Shown: positions 1 through 5,747 of the stretch, piece after piece
Layout of the letters: each line of letters begins with the position of its first letter
Position numbering within the stretch: the stretch's first letter is position 1
Notes under the pieces: model-generated
What the model saw: the letters and a program-made list of their open reading frames with translations, nothing else
What the model was told of the DNA's origin: nothing
Database searches by the model: none
DNA from: Actinomycetota bacterium
GTDB lineage: Bacteria > Actinomycetota > Aquicultoria > Aquicultorales > Aquicultoraceae
NCBI GenBank assembly: GCA_030017355.1
Contig: JASEIR010000141.1
Coordinates: forward strand, 1-5,747
Length of the DNA: 5,747 nucleotides
Direction: 5' to 3'
Position numbers and translations under genes: made by a program

Positions 1-7
1 CGCTCTA

Positions 8-1330
8 GTGCTAAAATTTAGCAAGATGCGTAAATGGGGATTTAAAAAGGCACAACCGACTAAAAAGATAGTTTTAAAAAAACGGTCTTCTCGTTTTAAG
101 TTACCGACCCTAGGAGCCTGGTCTCAAAACCTTAAGCTATCAAAATTAAAAGAATGGTTTTCAAAACCAGAAGCAGAGCCGGAAAGCCGTACTTCACAGG
201 CCAAACCGCCAGAGGAGCACGCTCATGAGCCCGAGGCGCCAAAACTTGATACCAAAAAAGCGCCAGATTCAGCGCCAGATTCTCCTTCTAAGCGCGTAAA
301 GATAAGTTTCAAGCGCGATAAGATAAAGGGGCTTAGAAAGAAAACTTTGCGCGATAAGCTGCCTCGCATAAAAATTCCCCCCAAACTAGTGGTCCCACTT
401 ATAGTTGGGCTTGTCGTGCTTCCAGCACTTGTTGCTGCAGGCTACGCATCCTGGTATACTTCGCAGCCAAAATTCTGTGAAAAATGCCATGAGATGCAGC
501 CCGCAATAGATTCATGGAAAAAAGTATCCCTTCACGCCGAAGTAAGTTGCGGCGCTTGCCACTATGTTGGGTGGTTTTCTTTTGTTAAGCAAAAAATAGC
601 TTTAGCTAGCGATACTTACAAGCATTTTACTGGTCGTTTTGATCAGCCTATAAACGCAGATAGTAGTTTAAGCAGAGCGGTGGACAACGATGGTTGTCTA
701 AAGTGCCACACACCAAAAAGAGTGATAACACCAAGAAGAACCCTAATAATGGATCATAATGTCCACCTTAAAAAAGGCATTAATTGCACAACGTGCCACA
801 ATCGAGCTGGACACCCCGGCCTTGCCGAATACAAAACATTTATTAGCATGGAAGGATGTTTCCGCTGCCATGGCCTCTCAAAAACAGCTATTGCACCAGG
901 CAGATGCAACGCCTGTCATCCAAAAGATTTCGACCTTGTACCGCAGAGCCACAAAACACCTACTTGGCAAAGGCCAGATCACGGAAAGACTGCCAAGAAA
1001 AATATTTCATACTGCACAATGTGCCATCAGACAACCTTCTGCCGTGGCTGCCATGGGGTCGAGGTTCCCCATCCCGATAAGTTCATAAAGAAAGAGCATG
1101 GAGACATAGGAAGCAAGAATCCGCAAATATGCCAGAAATGCCATGATCAGCGTGATGCTTGCAATGCTTGCCACCATAAGGGTTACAACCCAAGTCTTGG
1201 CGGCTGGGTGCCAACACATAAATATATTGTTGCCAATGTTGGACCAGCCTACTGCTTCAGCTGCCATGGGCCGACTTTTTGCGCTTACTGCCACGTAAGA
1301 GGTCAGCTGCTGCCAAAAGAAAGAAGATAA
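8..1330 (+). CDS. Membrane-anchored dodecaheme cytochrome c with NapC/NrfH-like module
   Basis: Seen: 440 residues with twelve CxxCH heme c motifs, starting at residues 157, 181, 230, 260, 284, 300, 336, 345, 375, 385, 416 and 425. One hydrophobic helix at about 127-149 precedes the first heme, and no signal-peptidase site is obvious, so it is probably an N-in, C-out anchor. The first heme segment (CEKCHEM, then W170, H176, CGACH, and later YKHFTG near 204-209) matches the NapC/NrfH/NirT family, which takes electrons from menaquinol and passes them to extracytoplasmic redox partners. Members of that family usually carry four or five hemes and a short N-terminus, so this protein is greatly extended. 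Residues 1-126 are cytoplasmic by inference: basic (1-53), acidic and proline-rich (54-93), then basic again (94-126). The start is uncertain. GTG at 8 is used here, ATG at 26 is possible, and the frame stays open to the window edge, so the gene could begin upstream. Partner and terminal acceptor are unknown. The heme protein assignment is very secure; the quinol dehydrogenase role is likely. Confidence 0.93.
   Translation: MLKFSKMRKWGFKKAQPTKKIVLKKRSSRFKLPTLGAWSQNLKLSKLKEWFSKPEAEPESRTSQAKPPEEHAHEPEAPKLDTKKAPDSAPDSPSKRVKISFKRDKIKGLRKKTLRDKLPRIKIPPKLVVPLIVGLVVLPALVAAGYASWYTSQPKFCEKCHEMQPAIDSWKKVSLHAEVSCGACHYVGWFSFVKQKIALASDTYKHFTGRFDQPINADSSLSRAVDNDGCLKCHTPKRVITPRRTLIMDHNVHLKKGINCTTCHNRAGHPGLAEYKTFISMEGCFRCHGLSKTAIAPGRCNACHPKDFDLVPQSHKTPTWQRPDHGKTAKKNISYCTMCHQTTFCRGCHGVEVPHPDKFIKKEHGDIGSKNPQICQKCHDQRDACNACHHKGYNPSLGGWVPTHKYIVANVGPAYCFSCHGPTFCAYCHVRGQLLPKERR
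977..1297 (+). repeat. Three tandem di-heme protein repeats in the cytochrome C-terminus
   Basis: Within the cytochrome, residues about 324-430 contain three copies of one module. Each has a histidine (H325, H364, H404), then 10 or 11 residues, CxxCH, 4 or 5 residues, and a second CxxCH. The heme pairs are CTMCHQTTFCRGCH (336-349), CQKCHDQRDACNACH (375-389) and CFSCHGPTFCAYCH (416-429). The units start 39 and 41 residues apart. The upstream histidine is a plausible distal heme ligand. The first and third units share the spacer ending Thr-Phe. The repeat is visible at protein level only; the DNA copies have diverged. Confidence 0.75.
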
Positions 1331-1335
1331 TTAAT

Positions 1336-1342
1336 AAAGGAG
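1336..1342 (+). promoter_or_regulatory. Ribosome-binding site for the first ligase-like gene
   Basis: AAAGGAG lies in the 24-nt gap after the cytochrome stop codon and 12 nt before the GTG at 1355. This spacing is a little long. The alternative in-frame ATG at 1370 would be 27 nt away and has no better site just upstream, so GTG 1355 is preferred. Confidence 0.65.
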
Positions 1343-1354
1343 CACATAGAAGCA

Positions 1355-3337
1355 GTGGCAAAGAGTAAGATGAAGACTCATATAAAGGAGCAAACTTCAC
1401 CCAGCTACCTTGAACCCTACCAATCTGATAGCCTCATTTATTATGGGTTAATATTTACAGCTGCAATTATTGCCATTGTTTTTAGCCCAACAGTTGCCGA
1501 TACATTCGGGGTACCCAAATTTATTACTACATTTGCTGGCTCAACCCTACTACTAACCATTTGGCTTGTTAATATGTTAAGGCAGCAAAAACCTAGAGTC
1601 TTAAAAACAGGAGCTAACCTGCCAATTATACTATTTTTAATCATAAATGTTACTTCAACCGTATTTTCGACAAGCTGGACTACTAGCCTTGTAGGCCATT
1701 ACAGTCGTTTTGATGGCCTACTTAGCATAATTGCGTATGCAATTGTATTTTTCCTAAGCACGCAGGTATTTCCAGGCAAAACAAGCCGGGTGATATTTGC
1801 ATTAAAAGCGATTACTATAACTGCTACTCTTGTGAGTATCTATGGTCTCCTTCAGTATTTTGGCCTTGATCCTGCACCATGGCAAAGCGGTATTTTTGAG
1901 CTTAACCGAAGTTTCTCTACCTTCGGCAATCCTGTTCACTTAGGAAGCTACCTCGTCATGATTCTACCACTAGCACTTTCCCTAGTCTTAACTACTAAAA
2001 AACCAGCACAGGCGATCTTGTTTGGACTTTGCTTCTTATTAATAGCAGCCTCCACCATTACAACTTTCTCTAGGGGCGCATGGATTGCTTCAATCATATC
2101 CTTGCTTGCTTTTATTTTAATTGGGAAGCAAAGCTTGTCGGGCATACAGAAAAAACGCCTTTTTATTGGCATATCTGGTCTGCTGTTAGCGGTCATAATT
2201 ATCTCGGTGACAAGCGCAAGTACCGGTGATGTGACTAGTGTTGGTGGAAGGCTTAAATCTTTCCTCGAGCTTGGCGGCCCAAGTGGAATTTCAAGACTTG
2301 AAATTTGGAAGGGCGCACTTCATATGGTAGCAGATCGCCCTCTCACTGGTTTTGGAATTGATACATTTAGGAGCGCATTTTTTAAGTATGAGACGCTTAA
2401 GTATCTCCAAATGAGGGCGCCAAATGAAACTGCGGGAAACTCCCATAACTATTTCCTGCAAACTGCTGCTACGGTTGGCATTTTTGGCCTTCTTGCATTT
2501 CTTTTTCTTGTAATTCAAGTCTTTTTATATGGAGCAAGAACTATTAAGGATAAGGAAAACAAATACCCTCTTATCTATGCAGGGATCTTAGCAGGTCTTT
2601 TAGCCTATCTAGTAAGCCTTCTTTTTGGTATAAATATGCAGGCAGGCATGGTTACATTTCTCCTCATGGCAGGCATGGTTACTTCTGCGCCGTTCGCTAT
2701 AAATATAGCCAGCATTAGAAGAATAGATATCAAGTGGAGGAGACCGAGTGAGTGGAGGCTTGCCGGCATCATAGTCGCAGTGGGTGTAGAAATTATTTTG
2801 CTTGCAGTTTGCGCTAGGCTATATTATGCAGATACTGTTTTAGCTTCAGCAAATGATTTTTCCGGCTTAAATAACCTGGTCTCAGCCGTACAAGAGTATA
2901 GAAGAGCAAACCAGCTTTTCCCTTACTCAAGCTATTACAATAGCCTAGCAGGAGAAGCACTATATAAGCTTGCCATGGAAACAAAAAATCCCATTACTCT
3001 AGATGAATCTGAACAGTATCTAAAAACTGCGATAGCCCTAAACCCACTTGAATTCGATAACTATATAATCCTTTCCCAGGTTTATATGTTTAAGGGTCGA
3101 AATTTTGACCAAAGCTATATGCAGACAGCAATTGATGAGCTAAATCTTTCTACAACTATGAGAAGATATCCGGCTCTATCCTACTTTTTCCTTGGTCAAA
3201 TCTACAGCGAAAAAGGGTCTTACAAACTAGCCTTATATTACTTAAATAAAGTTATTAAAATAGATCCAAAGTTTGAAGATGCGCGGGTTCTAGCTATGAA
3301 AGTTAGCAACCTGCTAGCCGCTGGCAATAAGGAGTAA
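1355..3337 (+). CDS. O-antigen ligase/polymerase (Wzy_C) family protein with C-terminal TPR, copy 1
   Basis: Seen: 660 residues with about 13 hydrophobic helices (from about 28 to 489), then a soluble helical tail with TPR-like repeats (about 526-642; the clearest is 606-642, with LGQIY, G621 and a closing DP). Family signatures occur in order: YSRFDGL (116-122), RSFSTFGNP with H195 (185-195), FSRGAW (238-243), then the large loop with RLEIW (314-318), ADRPLTGFG (326-334) and SHN (363-365). These fit the Wzy_C superfamily, which includes WaaL O-antigen ligases, Wzy-type polymerases and PglL-type protein O-glycosyltransferases that use polyprenyl-linked glycans on the outer face of the inner membrane. 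In WaaL-type enzymes, arginines and a loop histidine are essential; R240, R314 and H364 are the candidates here. Helix count and the basic segment 455-468 place the TPR tail outside the cytoplasm. The start is a GTG. Whether it is a ligase, polymerase or protein glycosyltransferase cannot be decided. It ends 5 nt before the next paralog. Confidence 0.88.
   Translation: MAKSKMKTHIKEQTSPSYLEPYQSDSLIYYGLIFTAAIIAIVFSPTVADTFGVPKFITTFAGSTLLLTIWLVNMLRQQKPRVLKTGANLPIILFLIINVTSTVFSTSWTTSLVGHYSRFDGLLSIIAYAIVFFLSTQVFPGKTSRVIFALKAITITATLVSIYGLLQYFGLDPAPWQSGIFELNRSFSTFGNPVHLGSYLVMILPLALSLVLTTKKPAQAILFGLCFLLIAASTITTFSRGAWIASIISLLAFILIGKQSLSGIQKKRLFIGISGLLLAVIIISVTSASTGDVTSVGGRLKSFLELGGPSGISRLEIWKGALHMVADRPLTGFGIDTFRSAFFKYETLKYLQMRAPNETAGNSHNYFLQTAATVGIFGLLAFLFLVIQVFLYGARTIKDKENKYPLIYAGILAGLLAYLVSLLFGINMQAGMVTFLLMAGMVTSAPFAINIASIRRIDIKWRRPSEWRLAGIIVAVGVEIILLAVCARLYYADTVLASANDFSGLNNLVSAVQEYRRANQLFPYSSYYNSLAGEALYKLAMETKNPITLDESEQYLKTAIALNPLEFDNYIILSQVYMFKGRNFDQSYMQTAIDELNLSTTMRRYPALSYFFLGQIYSEKGSYKLALYYLNKVIKIDPKFEDARVLAMKVSNLLAAGNKE
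2641..2682 (+). repeat. 15-bp direct repeat in a membrane helix of copy 1
   Basis: GGCAGGCATGGTTAC occurs at 2641-2655 and again, perfectly, at 2668-2682. The 27-bp period equals nine codons, so the frame is kept. It encodes AGMVT twice (residues 430-434 and 439-443) in the hydrophobic helix at about 427-449. It may be a small in-frame duplication, now diverged in the spacer, or chance reuse of codons. Confidence 0.7.
3329..3334 (+). promoter_or_regulatory. Ribosome-binding site for copy 2, inside the end of copy 1
   Basis: AAGGAG forms the last two codons (Lys-Glu) of copy 1, directly before its TAA, and lies 8 nt before the ATG at 3343. The overlap and the 5-nt intergenic gap suggest translational coupling of the two paralogs. 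Confidence 0.8.
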
Positions 3338-3342
3338 GCTTT

Positions 3343-5199
3343 ATGACCAGGAGTTCAAGCGCGAGGCAAAGTCAGCGCAATACCCAATACAATACTAATC
3401 TTAACGCAAACCCTTTGAACCCTGTGGTAACCTGCTTAGCAATAATGCTATTTCTGATACCCATCGTTTGGTTGCCAAACTTTCTTAGCGAGCCATTTCA
3501 GCTGCCGAAATTAGTCGTGTTAAGAATTGGCACGGCAGTTGCTCTTGCTCTTTGGTTTCTTAGATGCGTTAAGAATCAAAGCATAACTATATCAAGACGG
3601 GCAATTGATATTCCCATTTTGTCATTCCTTCTCATTGCAGTGTTATCAACTGCATTTTCGATATCTTTAGAGACATCGCTCAATGGTTATAAAACATCCT
3701 ATGAAGGTTTATATACGCTCATCAACTACGGATTAATATACCTTTTAGCATCCCAAAGCATCACTGAAAAGTCTCACGCAAAAATAATCATCCATTGGAT
3801 GTTAGCTGGCGGTTTAATAGTAGCAGGCTATGGGCTTTTGCAAAAGACTGGTCTTGATTTCGTTAGTTGGGAATCAGCCGCCGATATTGCACGAAGTTTT
3901 TCGACCCTTGGCAATCCGATTCATCTTGGCGGCTACTTAAGTCTTCTACTCCCACTAGGGGTCTCACTGGTCTTATCTAATAAAATAAGCCGCAATTTAA
4001 AGCTGGCCTTAACTGTAGTCAACCTGATACTAGCAACAGTCCTTTATTTTACTTACACAAGGGCTTCCTGGATTGCTGCATTTACTGGCTTATGCATAAT
4101 TTTGGTTCTTTCCTGGAGCTATGTGAAAACTGCACTTCGGCCGCTTGTTATTGCATTAATTGCTCTTCTTGGGGGAATATTGATCTTAAGTTTCATAAGC
4201 CCAACATCTTCAATTTATCTACCTGCACAGCGTTTACTATCTGCAACTAGCCAAGGTCAAGAAAGGATAGCTATATGGGCTGCTTCCCTTCCATCAATTT
4301 CTCAACGCCCAATTCTTGGCCATGGTCCAGCAACAGCCGGTCTACTTAACCCCATAGCTGATATTACACACAACTGGCTCCTTGAGACCGCAGTAAATAT
4401 GGGAGTGTTTGGCTTTCTTGCTTTATTATGGATTATTATTGCTCTTAGCATGATGCTTTTGGCTAGAATTAAAACAATTGATGATCATGAACACCGGCTA
4501 GTTATAGTTGGCCTTTTATCAGCCAGCCTTGCCTATTTTATCCATATGTTTTTCAGCCTAAGTTATGCTGGACCTCCTGCGCTGTGGTGGGCTGGGCTTG
4601 GCCTTGCAATATCTTTAGTGCCTCATGCAGCTGGGCGCGATGTTAAAATAAGCCTACCAAAAGGCTTTAATCCAAACGTGGCCCCGGCAGTTTTAACAGT
4701 TCTCGTTCTGCTTTATATAGTAAGATTCACCTCCATTTTAATAGCAGAGAAGAATTATACCGAAGGAGCAAGGGCTCTTAGCAACCAGATGTATAGCTTG
4801 GCAGAACAGAATTTTAATAGAGCTATCGCTTTAGACCCTAGCAATAGCAGATATCAAATGCAGCTAAGTGAAGCCTACTTCTGGCTAGCCATAAGCACTC
4901 AGCAAGAGCAATATTTTAGCGCAGCTGATAATTCACTCCAAAAATCAATAGCAAGAAATCCTTTCGATGAACGGCCATATTTCCTATTAATTCAGCTCTA
5001 CTTACTCTTTGGTGATAACGATAGGGCTACTCAAGTTTTGAATAACTTGCTTGCTAAAAATCCAATTACTGAAGATAGTTCAACAACTTACAAATCAATA
5101 GCATCGATATTTAAGCAAGCAGGTCTTAACGAGCAAGCTGGAGTTGCTCTTAAAAAGGCAGCATCCATCGACCAAATTACAAGAGCATTTAAAAGATAG
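3343..5199 (+). CDS. O-antigen ligase/polymerase (Wzy_C) family protein with C-terminal TPR, copy 2
   Basis: Seen: 618 residues, a paralog of the preceding gene with the same order of parts. A polar N-terminus (1-27) is followed by about a dozen hydrophobic helices up to about 467 and then a TPR-type tail (about 469-610). The tail has four helical-pair units, three of which close with a D/N-P pair (residues 498-499, 539-540, 573-574). Shared signatures are YEGL (120-123), RSFSTLGNP with H194 (184-194), YTRASW (238-243), RIAIW (308-312), SQRPILGHG (320-328) and THN (342-344). R240 sits at exactly the same residue number as in copy 1. The family acts on polyprenyl-linked glycans at the outer face of the membrane. 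The loop between GHG and the HN pair is about 15 residues shorter than in copy 1 and lacks its aromatic-rich segment, so the acceptor or donor may differ. The ATG start is well supported by an AAGGAG 8 nt upstream. The exact reaction is unresolved. Confidence 0.87.
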   Translation: MTRSSSARQSQRNTQYNTNLNANPLNPVVTCLAIMLFLIPIVWLPNFLSEPFQLPKLVVLRIGTAVALALWFLRCVKNQSITISRRAIDIPILSFLLIAVLSTAFSISLETSLNGYKTSYEGLYTLINYGLIYLLASQSITEKSHAKIIIHWMLAGGLIVAGYGLLQKTGLDFVSWESAADIARSFSTLGNPIHLGGYLSLLLPLGVSLVLSNKISRNLKLALTVVNLILATVLYFTYTRASWIAAFTGLCIILVLSWSYVKTALRPLVIALIALLGGILILSFISPTSSIYLPAQRLLSATSQGQERIAIWAASLPSISQRPILGHGPATAGLLNPIADITHNWLLETAVNMGVFGFLALLWIIIALSMMLLARIKTIDDHEHRLVIVGLLSASLAYFIHMFFSLSYAGPPALWWAGLGLAISLVPHAAGRDVKISLPKGFNPNVAPAVLTVLVLLYIVRFTSILIAEKNYTEGARALSNQMYSLAEQNFNRAIALDPSNSRYQMQLSEAYFWLAISTQQEQYFSAADNSLQKSIARNPFDERPYFLLIQLYLLFGDNDRATQVLNNLLAKNPITEDSSTTYKSIASIFKQAGLNEQAGVALKKAASIDQITRAFKR

Positions 5200-5248
5200 C
5201 ACGCATAATACTTTAAAGAGTTTTATTAAGCGGTGAGGGATTTAGAAC
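5200..5248 (+). other. 49-nt intergenic spacer between copies 2 and 3
   Basis: This is the longest gap in the window. It contains a short palindrome, CTTTAAAG (5211-5218), and the ribosome-binding site of the next gene. No GC-rich hairpin with a T-tract is present, so termination here is not supported. No convincing -35/-10 pair is seen. Read-through from copy 2 into copy 3 is the simplest reading. Confidence 0.5.
5232..5240 (+). promoter_or_regulatory. Ribosome-binding site that fixes the TTG start of copy 3
   Basis: GGTGAGGGA ends 8 nt before TTG 5249. An in-frame TAG at 5243-5245 sits only two codons upstream of that TTG, so translation of this frame cannot begin earlier. The next in-frame start codons fall inside the first hydrophobic helix. 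Together these support TTG as the true start. Confidence 0.75.
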
Positions 5249-5747
5249 TTGGCTAAAAGCATTACGCACAAGGAAGGCTATAAGAAAAATCCTACCCAGA
5301 CCACTCAGGTTAATGCTTACGACCAGTGGGTTTATTTCGTTCTTCTTGCCATAGTGGTTTTGCTCCCTATAACGATATCTCTTATTTCACTAGATAGGTT
5401 TGACACCCCAAAGCTTGTCATAATGCGCCTTGCGACCTTCCTTGCTACAGTTTTTTGGTCATTGGCGATTGTTCGCTTAAAGGAAAGAGAAATACGCTGG
5501 ACTAAACTTGACTTTATACTGCTTGGATTCCTTGCACTCACTGTAGTGTCTACAATTCTTTCAATCAATGTCGGCCTCTCAATAAATGGGAGATATACGC
5601 GTTACGAGGGTCTTCTTACCTTTTTGAACTATGCAGGAATTTATTTCTTAGCTCTGCAAACTTTTACCTCTTTTGGCCGCATAAAGGCTCTAGGTCAGTT
5701 TCTAGCATTGGTTGGCGGCGCTGTCTCTATCTATGGTTTGCTTCAGT
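5249..5747 (+). CDS. O-antigen ligase/polymerase family protein, copy 3 (3' end beyond the window)
   Basis: Seen: 166 codons from a TTG start to the window edge, with no stop. The translation begins MAKSITHKEG, much as copy 1 begins MAKSKMK. It then shows hydrophobic helices at about 27-48, 58-75, 88-106, 123-137 and 145 onward. It carries the same N-terminal landmarks as the two upstream genes at nearly the same positions: TPKLV (53-57), STILSI (101-106), YTRYEGL (116-122), NY..IYFLALQ (127-137) and SIYGLLQ (160-166, against 161-167 in copies 1 and 2). This makes it a third tandem paralog. The Arg and His-Asn motifs of the large loop and any TPR tail would lie beyond the edge and cannot be checked. 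The family role is inferred from the paralogs. Confidence 0.82.
   Translation, partial: MAKSITHKEGYKKNPTQTTQVNAYDQWVYFVLLAIVVLLPITISLISLDRFDTPKLVIMRLATFLATVFWSLAIVRLKEREIRWTKLDFILLGFLALTVVSTILSINVGLSINGRYTRYEGLLTFLNYAGIYFLALQTFTSFGRIKALGQFLALVGGAVSIYGLLQ

Noticed and set aside
1..10. End of an upstream gene overlapping the cytochrome start (TAGTG at 6-10)
   Set aside because: A TAG stop overlapping GTG would be typical of an operon, but only seven bases are visible upstream, so no reading frame can be judged.
759..1088. Open frames on the + strand overlapping the cytochrome (759-1088 and 856-1080)
   Set aside because: They lie wholly inside the cytochrome gene in other frames, show no recognisable domain, and the cytochrome frame carries the clear heme motifs.
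1007..1294. Minus-strand open frame opposite the cytochrome 3' end
   Set aside because: It is antisense to six heme motifs; its Met/Ala-rich content is the complement of the CxxCH codons (for example GCCAT read as ATGGC).
1441..2518. Minus-strand open frames at 1441-1644, 1948-2196 and 2291-2518
   Set aside because: All are short, antisense to the conserved copy 1 frame, and have no coherent domain.
5211..5218. CTTTAAAG palindrome after copy 2 as a terminator
   Set aside because: Eight AT-rich bases with no loop and no following T-tract cannot form a stable intrinsic terminator.
5200..5248. Promoter for copy 3 in the intergenic spacer
   Set aside because: TAATAC at 5207-5212 vaguely resembles a -10 box, but no matching -35 at proper spacing is seen and AT-rich DNA gives such matches often.
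5332..5568. Minus-strand 78-codon open frame
   Set aside because: It is antisense to copy 3, whose + strand translation aligns with the two upstream paralogs, so the + strand is the coding one.

Overview
The window holds four same-strand genes packed head to tail, with gaps of 24, 5 and 49 nt. There are no RNA genes, insertion sequences, CRISPR arrays or stretches over 300 nt without a gene. The DNA is moderately AT-rich and uses GTG and TTG as well as ATG starts. The gene content points to an anaerobic, respiring bacterium that exports a complex glycan. The taxon cannot be fixed from this sequence. An uncultured deep-branching anaerobe (for example a Coriobacteriia/Aquicultoria-like actinobacterial lineage) is only a guess from the gene mix.

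Region 1 (8-1330) encodes a membrane-anchored cytochrome c with twelve CxxCH heme motifs. Its start after the membrane helix looks like the NapC/NrfH/NirT quinol-dehydrogenase module. Eight further hemes follow, the last six arranged as three tandem di-heme repeats. An unusual 126-residue, charge-patterned, probably cytoplasmic segment precedes the membrane helix.

Region 2 (1355-5747) is a tandem series of at least three paralogous polytopic membrane proteins of the O-antigen ligase/polymerase (Wzy_C, WaaL/PglL-like) superfamily. The first two are complete and carry C-terminal TPR domains. The third runs off the right edge. All three align almost without gaps over the first ~165 residues, so they arose by gene duplication. 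They have since diverged: the second copy has a much shorter extracytoplasmic loop before the conserved His-Asn, which suggests different substrates.

The spacing and the ribosome-binding sites, one of which overlaps the end of the preceding gene, suggest co-transcription. No promoter or terminator is visible inside the window, so both ends of the operon lie outside it. A working inference is that this is an envelope locus joining extracytoplasmic electron transfer to polymerisation or transfer of surface or protein-linked glycans. A functional link between the cytochrome and the ligases is not shown by the sequence.
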